A stretch of 64,000 nt of DNA from Bacteroidales bacterium (GTDB lineage Bacteria > Bacteroidota > Bacteroidia > Bacteroidales > UBA7960). Below, one piece after another: positions 27,454 to 39,322 of this stretch. Every line of letters starts with the position of its first letter. Position 1 is the first letter of the stretch. The DNA lies in assembly GCA_007118495.1 (NCBI GenBank), contig SKRM01000011.1, forward strand, positions 1 to 64,000, read 5' to 3'. Below the pieces are notes generated by a model. That model did no database searches. It was not told the origin of the DNA and saw only the letters and a list, made by a program, of their open reading frames with translations. Made by a program: the position numbers and the translations under genes.

Positions 27454-28532
27454 GAGTAAAAAGTCCACTACATATGGTAAAATTTTGCGCATCGTCCCCT
27501 CTTCAGCTTATCTGTATACTGACCCTGTTCAGTGTGCTTTTTACCGCCTGCGAAACTGATACCCCGGCACCAATAATCAGCATGCCCGAAGTTATAAGCG
27601 GAGACGGGGTATTAATTGTGAATGAAGGAAATTACGGATGGGGCAACGCTTCATTGAGTTATTACCAAAAATCATCTGATGAAATCTTTCACGAATTATT
27701 TCGTCATGCCAATGGTGACAAACTGGGGGATGTGTTTCAGTCTGTATACCTTGGTGACGAATATGCCTGGCTGGTTGTGAATAATTCGGGAAAAATTGAA
27801 TGTATTGACCTCAAAACCTTCAACAGGGTTGGTAGTATTCATGGCCTCATTTCACCCAGGTTTATGCTGTCTGTGGGCACAGACAAAGCCTATGTCAGCG
27901 ACCTGTTTGGGAACCGTATTACCATAATAAACCTGGCTTCGCTTGAAATAACAGGAAAGATCGAGGTAAATGGATGGACTGAATCATTGGTTTTGCATAA
28001 TGACAGGGTTTTGGTAACCGGAGTTCAGTCTGGCTTTATTTATGCCATTGATCCGGCTACTGACCAGATAACAGACAGCCTGGCAGTGCCACCTGGGCCC
28101 ATCTCAATGGTCAAAGATGCCGACGAGCATATTTGGGTATTATCGGGCGAAGCCCCTATGCTTAAAAACCGGCCTGCATTGTACCAGATAGCCGGTGACA
28201 AGTTCAAGGTAAGCAGGCATATACATCTACCAGGCGAAAACACCAGTTATAGTAATCTGGCTGTTTGTCCCGCGGGTGAATTCCTTTACATACTCGGAGA
28301 CCATGTTTACCGTCTTGACTTGCTTGATTCTGAAGCAGATATTGAAGTCTATATTCCGGCCAATGGCAGAATACTCTACGGCTTATCCGTCGATCCGGCC
28401 AATGGAGATATTTACGTTACTGATGCCATTGACTTCGTGCAACCAGGGATAATGTTTCGTTACCATAGTGATGGTACTTTAATCACTTCACACAAGACGG
28501 GTTTGATCCCCGGGGGCTTCGCTTTCCCATGA
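27450..28532 (+). CDS. Beta-propeller lipoprotein of the BtuG / YncE type
   Basis: A 360-residue lipoprotein (lipobox LFTAC) with a beta-propeller of the YncE/DUF5074 type: repeated blades such as GDGVLIVNEGNYGWGNASLS, KTFNRVGSIHGLISPRFML, DLFGNRITIINLASLEITG and DPATDQITDSLAVPPGP. BtuG of Bacteroides is a propeller lipoprotein that caps BtuB and binds B12 very tightly. This protein has the same architecture and sits in a riboswitch-controlled btuB operon, so the same role is likely. The start at 27450 overlaps the previous stop (ATGA); an internal Met at 27474 would also give a good signal peptide. Confidence 0.8.
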   Translation: MRVKSPLHMVKFCASSPLQLICILTLFSVLFTACETDTPAPIISMPEVISGDGVLIVNEGNYGWGNASLSYYQKSSDEIFHELFRHANGDKLGDVFQSVYLGDEYAWLVVNNSGKIECIDLKTFNRVGSIHGLISPRFMLSVGTDKAYVSDLFGNRITIINLASLEITGKIEVNGWTESLVLHNDRVLVTGVQSGFIYAIDPATDQITDSLAVPPGPISMVKDADEHIWVLSGEAPMLKNRPALYQIAGDKFKVSRHIHLPGENTSYSNLAVCPAGEFLYILGDHVYRLDLLDSEADIEVYIPANGRILYGLSVDPANGDIYVTDAIDFVQPGIMFRYHSDGTLITSHKTGLIPGGFAFP

Positions 28533-28544
28533 AAAAAATTCGTG

Positions 28545-28552
28545 TACTTTTG
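28545..28552 (+). promoter_or_regulatory. -7-like element before the DUF6452 gene
   Basis: TACTTTTG matches TAnnTTTG and lies 20 bases before the DUF6452 start. The -33 position has only partial resemblance (CTTT). It would separate this gene pair from the cobalamin operon. Confidence 0.35.
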
Positions 28553-28571
28553 CTACTGTATAACTCAATTC

Positions 28572-29072
28572 ATGATGAGGAATAATTTCCGCAAACCTGC
28601 CTTATTTTTGATCAGCTTAGTGGTCGTCGTTCTGACCGCTTGCCAGGGAGACGAAGTATGCGAAGACCAGTCATCAAATGAACTCAGGATAAGATTTTAC
28701 ACTTTGGGCGCTGAGGATAACGCCACCATAAGTATTGATTCGCTGATTATTTTCGGGGTTGGGCAAGACGATAAGTTAATATACGACGGCAGTGATGCGG
28801 TGTCGCTGGCGGCCCTGCCTATGGATCCCGGTGCTGATTCATGCGGGTTCGTTTTTGTGGCAGGAGAACAGGCAGACACCCTTTGGCTTACATACCGACG
28901 CGAATTACATTTCATTTCAGCCGAATGTGGGTTCACCATGTTTTTCAATATCCTTGATAAGGATTACTCAACCAATATTTTTGAAGCCATTGAGGTAAGC
29001 AACCCTCTTGTAAGCAATATTTTCGATGAACACATCAAGGTTTTTGTTCTTGTTACTGATCCTGACGAGTAG
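28572..29072 (+). CDS. DUF6452-like lipoprotein
   Basis: A small predicted lipoprotein of about 166 residues (signal to VVVLTAC). It has a mature N-terminal Cys cluster (ACQGDEVCEDQ), then a beta-rich domain (LRIRFYTLGAEDNATISID, GVGQDDKLIYDGSD, LWLTYRRELHFISAECGFTM). It resembles the DUF6452 family of Bacteroidetes, which commonly precedes a DUF6048 gene as here. Function unknown. Adjacent Met codons at 28572 and 28575 are equally good starts; the one at 28542 lies before the -7 element. It overlaps the next gene by 47 bases. Confidence 0.7.
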   Translation: MMRNNFRKPALFLISLVVVVLTACQGDEVCEDQSSNELRIRFYTLGAEDNATISIDSLIIFGVGQDDKLIYDGSDAVSLAALPMDPGADSCGFVFVAGEQADTLWLTYRRELHFISAECGFTMFFNILDKDYSTNIFEAIEVSNPLVSNIFDEHIKVFVLVTDPDE

Positions 29073-29679
29073 TTTTACTCTGATGGCGCGGCCTGATACG
29101 CTATTCAGCCCTTCAATCCGCCTGGGAGTTGATCTGGGAGGATTTGCCAGGCAGGCTTTTGAGCCTGAGACAAAGCCCCTGGAGCTCACAGTAGACGTTG
29201 AATGGAGGCAGCATTATTTTGCGGTCATTGAAATTGGTATGCTTGATGTTGATATTGACAGGGAAAGTCACCGTTATCAGGCCCAGGGGCTTTTTATCAG
29301 GGCAGGAATGGATTTTAATATTCTGGGACAAACTTCTACCAACCCCCATGATGGTGTTTTATTATCAGTCAGGTATGGTTATGGTTCACTTGACCATGAA
29401 GCACCCATGGTGATGATAACTGATCCATATTGGGGTAACTATACCACCAGTATGCCAACTGAAGCATATCAGGCGCACTGGCTTGAAGCAGGCATAGGCC
29501 TTAAAACACAAATATGGGGGCAATTGTTTCTGGGATGGAGCCTGCGTGGGAGGCTGCTCGTGAGCCGTCCATCATCAGCAGGCATGGAACCATACTACAT
29601 AAGTGGTTTTGGGAAGTCAGGCAGTTCTGGAAATCTAATGCTCCACTACACAATTTCATACAGAATTCCATTCAGGTAG
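29026..29679 (+). CDS. DUF6048-like exported beta-rich protein
   Basis: A 217-residue exported protein with a signal peptide (MNTSRFLFLLLILTSSFTLM). The mature part looks like a small outer-membrane barrel: alternating strands such as IRLGVDLGGFARQAF, VDVEWRQHYFAVIEIG, GVLLSVRYGYGS and a C-terminal LHYTISYRIPFR with a terminal aromatic. It matches the DUF6048 family, the regular partner of the lipoprotein encoded upstream. Its start lies inside the upstream gene, so translation is probably coupled. No function is known to me. Confidence 0.7.
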   Translation: MNTSRFLFLLLILTSSFTLMARPDTLFSPSIRLGVDLGGFARQAFEPETKPLELTVDVEWRQHYFAVIEIGMLDVDIDRESHRYQAQGLFIRAGMDFNILGQTSTNPHDGVLLSVRYGYGSLDHEAPMVMITDPYWGNYTTSMPTEAYQAHWLEAGIGLKTQIWGQLFLGWSLRGRLLVSRPSSAGMEPYYISGFGKSGSSGNLMLHYTISYRIPFR

Positions 29680-29779
29680 TTTTACTTCCTTCTTTTTACT
29701 ACAGGCCCATATCGGTTTTTTTTGTAATTTGTGTTCGTCAAAAGGTGCTTTTTTGTAGAAACAACCAACTTACTGCCTC

Positions 29780-33334
<3,555 letters not shown>

Positions 33335-33503
33335 GATATTGTCTTTTGTAAAATCTTCTGGCCCAATGTTGCAAACTACGAAAGTAAGCAAAATCAATTT
33401 ATCCCTGGGTTAAGGTTGCCATATGCTGAAATTTTAGTTCATGCGTCTATGACACTCAGATACATGAAAAAAAATCATGTACTTTTGGGTATAAAATGTT
33501 CTT

Positions 33504-34550
33504 ATGCGAAGAATAGCACGTATCATTGCCATTCTGATTGGCATAGTAGCCGGGTTTTTGCTTCTATTCATTCTTTACGCTGAAACCACAGCATTTCGAC
33601 CGGAGCAGTACGCCAGTTTATATAAAAATGAGCAACCGGATAGTTTGCGCAAAGGTGCTGTTTTTAGTATTATGACCTGGAACCTTGGGTATGCAGGTCT
33701 TGGTGATGATATGGATTTCTTTTTTGACGGCGGAAGGCAGGTTCGCACTACCTATGACAGGACCTTGGCTAACCTGGAAGCCATTCGCTCATACATTGGG
33801 TCAAGAGATGATATTCATTTCTTTTTTTTCCAGGAAGCTGATAAGCATTCAAAGCGTTCTTATAGAATACATCTTCCAGACAGTTTAAAAAAAACCCTCA
33901 TGGATTTTACCCATGGGTTTGCCCTAAACTACAGGGTTGGGTACGTTCCTGTTCCCTTGTACGCTCCCATGGGAAAGGTTGCTTCAGGGCTTGCAACAGC
34001 AAGCAGGTGGCAACCATCTGAAATGAAACGTGTTAGCTTACCAGGCAACTACCCATGGCCGGAGCGCCTTTTTAACCTGAAACGTTGTATTTTGGTAAGC
34101 CGCCATCCAGTCAGCAACGGAAAAGATCTTGTGCTGATCAATACGCATAACTCAGCTTTTGATGATGGCGATTTGCGTCAATTACAGATGGAATATATGC
34201 GCGAGTTGATGCTTGAAGAATATGAGAAAGGACATTATGTAATTGCAGGGGGTGATTTCAACCAATGCCCCCCTGATTTTGTCCCAAAATTCGAATACAA
34301 TCTCTTTGACACCACTGACCTGATGTATTTAAGTGAAGATCTGCTGCCCGGGTGGCACATTGTATACGATCAATCAACGCCCACTAATAGGAGACTTCTG
34401 GAGCCTTATGACGCATCTTCAACTAAAACCACCTTGATCGATTTTTTTATAGCTTCGCCCAATATCGACCCTATCGGTGTTGAAGGAGTACATCTGGGGT
34501 TTATTCACAGTGACCACAATCCTGTTGCAGCCACATTCAAACTTCAATAA
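33504..34550 (+). CDS. Membrane-anchored endonuclease/exonuclease/phosphatase family protein
   Basis: A 348-residue protein with one N-terminal membrane helix (IARIIAILIGIVAGFLLLFI) and an EEP domain outside. Catalytic signatures are visible: the first strand MTWNLGYAGLGDD, the glutamate in FFFQEAD, VLINTHNSAFDDG, AGGDFNQCP (Asp-Asn pair) and the final HSDHNPV with the catalytic His. Family members hydrolyse phosphodiesters in nucleic acids, lipids or inositol phosphates; the substrate here is unknown. TACTTTTG (33480-33487) could be the -7 promoter element. Its stop is three bases before the DUF1338 start. Confidence 0.87.
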   Translation: MRRIARIIAILIGIVAGFLLLFILYAETTAFRPEQYASLYKNEQPDSLRKGAVFSIMTWNLGYAGLGDDMDFFFDGGRQVRTTYDRTLANLEAIRSYIGSRDDIHFFFFQEADKHSKRSYRIHLPDSLKKTLMDFTHGFALNYRVGYVPVPLYAPMGKVASGLATASRWQPSEMKRVSLPGNYPWPERLFNLKRCILVSRHPVSNGKDLVLINTHNSAFDDGDLRQLQMEYMRELMLEEYEKGHYVIAGGDFNQCPPDFVPKFEYNLFDTTDLMYLSEDLLPGWHIVYDQSTPTNRRLLEPYDASSTKTTLIDFFIASPNIDPIGVEGVHLGFIHSDHNPVAATFKLQ

Positions 34551-34553
34551 GCC

Positions 34554-35375
34554 ATGGACCATACAACAATTTTCAACAAATTCTGGGAGACATACAGCAC
34601 CCAAAACCCCCTGGTCAGTAAAATATACAATTTGATTTCGAACCGGGGTAATCAAATTGTTCATGACCATATAGCTCTCAGGACATTCAATGACCCAAGG
34701 GTAAACATAGATGTAATTGCCCGTATCTTTACGGATAATGGATACGAAGCACGCGGTGAATATGATTTTAAAGTGAAAAAAGTGTATGGCAGGCATTATG
34801 AACACACAACCAATCCCGACGCGCCAAAAGTATTTATCAGTGAGTTGATGCTTGAAAAATTCACTCCCACATTGCAGGATGCCATATTGAATAAGCTTGA
34901 CAGCCTGCCCATAAAAGCTTATGCAGACCCCATGCTTGTCTATGGAGGAAGTATCTGGGGCAAAATTCCGTTTAAACTTTACAACAAAATCAGAGAAGAG
35001 AGCGAATATGCTGCCTGGACTCTCGTTTATGGATACAGGGCCAATCACTTTGCCATCAAGGTGAATGAGTTAAAGAGTTTCTCCACATTGCAACAGGTGA
35101 ATGAATTTATTAAATCAAATGGCTATCAGATGACTACAGTGGCGGGGAAGGAAATTTATGGTGCCCCTGATGAGCTGCTTGAGCAATCAGCAACCCTGGC
35201 TGAGATCCGGTCAATGAAGTTTTCTGACGGCATTTTTAAAATCCCTTCTTGTTTCTACGAATTCACACTTCGGTACCGCGATGCAGATGGGAATTTTTAC
35301 CAGGGGTTTAAGGCTGCCAATGCGGATAAAATTTTTGAAAGCACCAATTATTATAAAAGAGATGAAAACATGTAA
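34554..35375 (+). CDS. DUF1338 protein, HglS-like 2-oxoacid dioxygenase
   Basis: A 273-residue member of DUF1338. The characterised relative HglS (Pseudomonas putida) is an iron-dependent enzyme that turns 2-oxoadipate into D-2-hydroxyglutarate with loss of CO2. Probable metal ligands are the His in DHIALRTF (residue 39), the His in YRANHFAIKV and the Glu in CFYEFTLRY, the order expected for the family. It is clearly shorter than HglS (about 460 residues), so the substrate may differ. Its stop overlaps the start of a YdiJ-like dehydrogenase gene as TAATG, which suggests the two act in sequence. Confidence 0.82.
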   Translation: MDHTTIFNKFWETYSTQNPLVSKIYNLISNRGNQIVHDHIALRTFNDPRVNIDVIARIFTDNGYEARGEYDFKVKKVYGRHYEHTTNPDAPKVFISELMLEKFTPTLQDAILNKLDSLPIKAYADPMLVYGGSIWGKIPFKLYNKIREESEYAAWTLVYGYRANHFAIKVNELKSFSTLQQVNEFIKSNGYQMTTVAGKEIYGAPDELLEQSATLAEIRSMKFSDGIFKIPSCFYEFTLRYRDADGNFYQGFKAANADKIFESTNYYKRDENM

Positions 35376-38350
35376 TGGCCGCATCCGGTAACCGAATGAA
35401 ACAAATGACCACGACTTATCCCTTTGACCAACTTGCTGCGCAGCTTGATGGTGAGGTTTTTCACGACCAGGTTTGGCGATTGCTCCACGCCACCGATGCC
35501 TCTGTTTTTAGAGAAATTCCTGCCGGAATATGCAGACCGGCAAGCACAGATGATTTGAAAGCGATCATGGGGTTTTGTCGCGAACACAAACTGCCCATCA
35601 TCCCAAGAACTGCCGGAACATCACTGGCCGGACAGGTTGTAGGGCATGGACTTGTCGTTGATTTTTCAAGGCATATGAACAAAATACTTGAACTCAATAC
35701 CGAAGAAAATTGGGTCAGGGTGCAACCTGGGGTGATTCTCGACGACCTGAATCGCCATCTGGAGCCCCATGGCTTGTTCTTCGGGCCTGAGACCTCTACT
35801 GGCAACAGGTGTATGATCGGAGGCATGGTTGCCAATAACTCATGTGGATCGCATTCATTGGTCTATGGTAGTACCCGTGATCACACCCTCGAAATTAAGG
35901 CCCTGCTATCAGACGGCAGCACGGCGATATTCAACTCACTTAACAGAGAGGAGTTTCTGCAAAAATGTGTGGGCTCCAGTTTGGAGAATAAATTATACCG
36001 CCAGATACTGGAGCTTTTATCAAATCCTGAAAACCAGTCAGAGATACTGAATCATTATCCCGACCCACGTCTGCATCGTCGCAATACAGGATATGCCCTC
36101 GATCTTTTGCTTGATTCAGAAGTTTTTAAAGGTGCAGACACCTTCAACTTTTGCAAGTTGCTGTGCGGTTCAGAGGGTACACTGGCTTTGTTTACTGAAA
36201 TTACCCTAAACCTGGTGCCGCTCCCTCCTGATGAAAAGGCGGTAGTATGTGTGCATCTTGAAAATATTGACGAAGCCCTCGAGGCCAATGTTATCGCCCT
36301 GAAACATCATCCGGTTGCCGTTGAACTTATTGATAAGATTATCCTCGACTGCACAAGAGATAACCTGAGTCAGGCAAAGAACAGGTTTTTCCTGCAGGGT
36401 GACCCTGGAGCCATTCTCGTTGTTGAATTTGCCAGCCATGACACCGTTGAACTATTTGAAAGGGTAAAAAAACTTCAGGAACACCTTCAATATGAAAATT
36501 TAGGTTTCCATTATCCCATGCTAAGGCATGGAGATATCGCCAAAGTCTGGGATTTGAGAAAGTCGGGGTTGGGGTTATTGTCAAATATGCCGGGTGATGC
36601 CAAACCAGTGGCAGTAATTGAAGATGTGGCAGTACATGTGGAACAGCTCAAAGACTTTTTGGTTGATTTACGTAAAATTTTGGCTTCGCTGGGTCTTGAA
36701 TGTGTATACTACGCACATATTGGCACGGGTGAGCTTCACCTGCGACCCGTATTGAATCTTAAGAGCAGGCCAGATATAGAGCGTTTTTACCAGATTGCCA
36801 GGCAAACTGCTCTTCTTGTTAAACAGTACAGGGGATCTCTCAGCGGTGAACATGGCGATGGAAGACTAAGGGGTCCTTTTATCCCCATTGTCATTGGCGA
36901 AAAGAACTATCAGATGCTGATTCAGGTTAAGAACACCTGGGATCAGAACAATCTGCTGAATCCGGGTAAAATAACCGGTGCACCCGATATTAAATCATCA
37001 CTCAGATACGAAGCAGGGAAACCTGAAAAGAAACTAAAAACGTATTTTTCGTACGATTCCAGTTTGGGTTTTATCAGAGCTGTCGAGAAATGCAATGGAT
37101 CAGGTGACTGTCGTAAACCCCATCAGGCTGGCGGTGTTATGTGTCCCTCATACCATGCTACACTTGATGAAAAAGATTCCACAAGGGCAAGAGCAAATAT
37201 TCTGAGGGAGTTTGTTTCTAACTCTGCAAAGGCTAACCCATTCAATCACAAAGAGATCATGGACATTCTTGATCTTTGTCTAAGTTGTAAGGGTTGCAAG
37301 GCTGAGTGCCCCTCAAGTGTTGATATGGGTAAATACAAAGCCGAAGTGCAGCAGCAGTATTATGACGCCAATGGAACACCTTTCAGGTCAAGGGTTACAG
37401 GTGCCTACGCAAAGTTGTCGAAAGCCGGAAGCCTCTCACCAGTATTGTACAATTTTCTTGCACAAAATAATCCCGGTGCCTATTTCATTAAGTCGCTTCT
37501 GGGTTATGAATCAAGGCGCAAATTACCTGTAATGAGCAAACAAAGTTTGCGAAAATGGGCCAACAGAAACCTGCCGCCTCTAAACCGCAAGCTTAAAGGC
37601 AATAAAAAAGTATTTTTATTCTGTGATGAATTCACCAACTACAATGACACCAATGCAGGAATTAGTTGCATCATGCTGCTTCATTATCTGGGCTATCAGG
37701 TCGATATTCCTCAACATCTTGAAAGTGGTCGCACCTACCTGTCAAAAGGACTCCTGAAAAAAGCAGAATCGATTGCAACTAAAAACGTCCGGTTGTTGAA
37801 CCAGGTGATCAATAAAAACACTCCGCTTATTGGTATCGAGCCTTCAGCCTTACTGTGCTTCAGGGATGAATACCCTGATATGTTAAAAGATGAATATAAA
37901 GATCAGGCCCTGTCACTGAGCGAGCATAGCTTTTTGCTGGATGAGTTTTTCTGCAATGAACTGGAGCTTGGACATATTGACAATTCACTTTTTAACACGA
38001 AGTCTATGAGCATATACCTGCATGGACATTGTCATCAAAAAGCTCTTTCATCAACAAACCATACGCTTCGTATGCTTTCATGCATACCTGGAGCAAAAAT
38101 CTCTGAGATTAATTGCGGATGCTGCGGTATGGCAGGTGCATTTGGTTTTGAAAAAGAACATTATGAAATAAGTATGCGTATTGGAGAGCTTAGTCTTTTT
38201 CCTGCTGTCAGAAAAGCAGGAAAAGATACTGTTATTGCTGCAAGCGGAACAAGCTGCAGACAGCAGATACTGGAGGGAACCGGACGCAAGGCCTGGCACC
38301 CGGCTGAAATAATGTATCATGCCTTCAGAGGTTATCCATTGGAAGATTAA
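35375..38350 (+). CDS. YdiJ-like FAD/iron-sulfur D-2-hydroxyacid dehydrogenase
   Basis: A 991-residue fusion: an FAD-binding type 4 domain (PRTAGTSLAGQ near 77-87, GGMVANNSCGSHSLVYGST), an FAD-linked oxidase C-terminal domain (HIGTGELHLRPVLNL, SGEHGDGRLRGPF), two ferredoxin-type Cys groups (CNGSGDCRKP near 572; CLSCKGCKAECPSSVDM near 633) and a CCG domain (CGCCGMAGAFGFE near 913). This is the YdiJ arrangement; in Pseudomonas putida a YdiJ homologue oxidises D-2-hydroxyglutarate to 2-oxoglutarate. D-lactate or glycolate are alternatives. Start may be the Met at 35375 (overlapping the DUF1338 stop), 35396 or 35405. Coupling to DUF1338 favours D-2-hydroxyglutarate. Confidence 0.88.
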   Translation: MAASGNRMKQMTTTYPFDQLAAQLDGEVFHDQVWRLLHATDASVFREIPAGICRPASTDDLKAIMGFCREHKLPIIPRTAGTSLAGQVVGHGLVVDFSRHMNKILELNTEENWVRVQPGVILDDLNRHLEPHGLFFGPETSTGNRCMIGGMVANNSCGSHSLVYGSTRDHTLEIKALLSDGSTAIFNSLNREEFLQKCVGSSLENKLYRQILELLSNPENQSEILNHYPDPRLHRRNTGYALDLLLDSEVFKGADTFNFCKLLCGSEGTLALFTEITLNLVPLPPDEKAVVCVHLENIDEALEANVIALKHHPVAVELIDKIILDCTRDNLSQAKNRFFLQGDPGAILVVEFASHDTVELFERVKKLQEHLQYENLGFHYPMLRHGDIAKVWDLRKSGLGLLSNMPGDAKPVAVIEDVAVHVEQLKDFLVDLRKILASLGLECVYYAHIGTGELHLRPVLNLKSRPDIERFYQIARQTALLVKQYRGSLSGEHGDGRLRGPFIPIVIGEKNYQMLIQVKNTWDQNNLLNPGKITGAPDIKSSLRYEAGKPEKKLKTYFSYDSSLGFIRAVEKCNGSGDCRKPHQAGGVMCPSYHATLDEKDSTRARANILREFVSNSAKANPFNHKEIMDILDLCLSCKGCKAECPSSVDMGKYKAEVQQQYYDANGTPFRSRVTGAYAKLSKAGSLSPVLYNFLAQNNPGAYFIKSLLGYESRRKLPVMSKQSLRKWANRNLPPLNRKLKGNKKVFLFCDEFTNYNDTNAGISCIMLLHYLGYQVDIPQHLESGRTYLSKGLLKKAESIATKNVRLLNQVINKNTPLIGIEPSALLCFRDEYPDMLKDEYKDQALSLSEHSFLLDEFFCNELELGHIDNSLFNTKSMSIYLHGHCHQKALSSTNHTLRMLSCIPGAKISEINCGCCGMAGAFGFEKEHYEISMRIGELSLFPAVRKAGKDTVIAASGTSCRQQILEGTGRKAWHPAEIMYHAFRGYPLED

Positions 38351-38420
38351 TAATTGCCATACGTTAGGAATTCAAACGCTTTACATTTACTTTTGCAAAA
38401 AATATAAATACCTGATCAAC

Positions 38421-39266
38421 ATGTTACACAGGCTCAAAATTGCCGTTATACTACTTTTCCTATGCCTGAACAGCCTGCAAGCACAAGAAGCAGACAGGCC
38501 CATATTCAACAAGGGTTTTAGCCTGTACTCCTCTGGCGACATGCAGGGAGCCATCAAATATTTCTCCCAATCACTTGAATCAGAAAAACGGTCTGCACAG
38601 ACTTACCTTTACAGAGCCATGGCCTTTAAGTCAACAGGCGAGCTATTAGCAGCCATCAACGATCTGTCGTCAGGTATCTCCATCGATTCACTAAATCCAC
38701 ACTATTTTTTTTTACGGGCTCAATTGTATATGGAGCTGCGAAAATCAGACCTTGCATATGATGACTGCACGCGTGGGATAGACCTTGATGAAGATCATCT
38801 TGAATTGAGAATTCTCAGGGGGACATTGGCATTAATAAAAGGAGAACACGAACTTGCCGTTGAAGACCTGCACCAGGCTGTGATTCTTGGTGCAGATCAG
38901 CCTGATATATTTTACATGCGGGCTGAAGCCAATGCCGCAACCGGACAATGGGCTGCCGCGGCCGAAGACCTGACAACCCTGATCAATCTTTATAACAGGC
39001 GAGATACCAATCTTTACTTTTCAAGGGGAGAGGCATTTTACTTAACAGGGGCGTACCAATCAGCTATTCGCGACTTTACAACTGTTATTAAAAACAATCC
39101 GGACATGCAACCTGCATACCTTTACAGGGCTAAAGCCAGTTTTTGTCTGGAAAGATACAGTGATGCCCTATCTGACTTACAAACAGCACTTAATATGCAA
39201 CCCGACTGCGAGGATTCCAGAGAATTAAAGCAAACCATTGATACCATTCTGGGATACCGTCAATAA
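38421..39266 (+). CDS. Exported tetratricopeptide-repeat protein
   Basis: A 281-residue protein with a signal peptide (MLHRLKIAVILLFLCLNSLQAQ) and about seven TPR units (for example GFSLYSSGDMQGAIKYFSQS, YLYRAMAFKSTGELLAAIND, YLYRAKASFCLERYSDALSD). The Met at 38421 is preferred to 38319, which overlaps the preceding gene and has no signal sequence. A TACTTTTG (38388-38395) upstream may be its -7 element. It probably serves as a periplasmic scaffold; no partner is apparent. A bidirectional terminator separates it from the convergent rpsA. Confidence 0.85.
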   Translation: MLHRLKIAVILLFLCLNSLQAQEADRPIFNKGFSLYSSGDMQGAIKYFSQSLESEKRSAQTYLYRAMAFKSTGELLAAINDLSSGISIDSLNPHYFFLRAQLYMELRKSDLAYDDCTRGIDLDEDHLELRILRGTLALIKGEHELAVEDLHQAVILGADQPDIFYMRAEANAATGQWAAAAEDLTTLINLYNRRDTNLYFSRGEAFYLTGAYQSAIRDFTTVIKNNPDMQPAYLYRAKASFCLERYSDALSDLQTALNMQPDCEDSRELKQTIDTILGYRQ

Positions 39267-39302
39267 AAAATGGCTTACCAGTAAAACCGGCAAGCCATTT
39301 TT
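39265..39302. terminator. Bidirectional terminator between the TPR gene and rpsA
   Basis: AAAAATGGCTT (39266-39276) pairs perfectly with AAGCCATTTTT (39292-39302); an inner CC/GG pair extends the stem. A/T runs flank it on both sides, so it can end the TPR transcript on the plus strand and the rpsA transcript on the minus strand. Confidence 0.85.
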
Positions 39303-39322
39303 AAAAAACTCAGACGGGATGC

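Noticed and set aside
34419-35048. 209-residue minus-strand frame
   Set aside because: Antisense to the DUF1338 gene, whose product has clear family motifs; no motif in the antisense frame.
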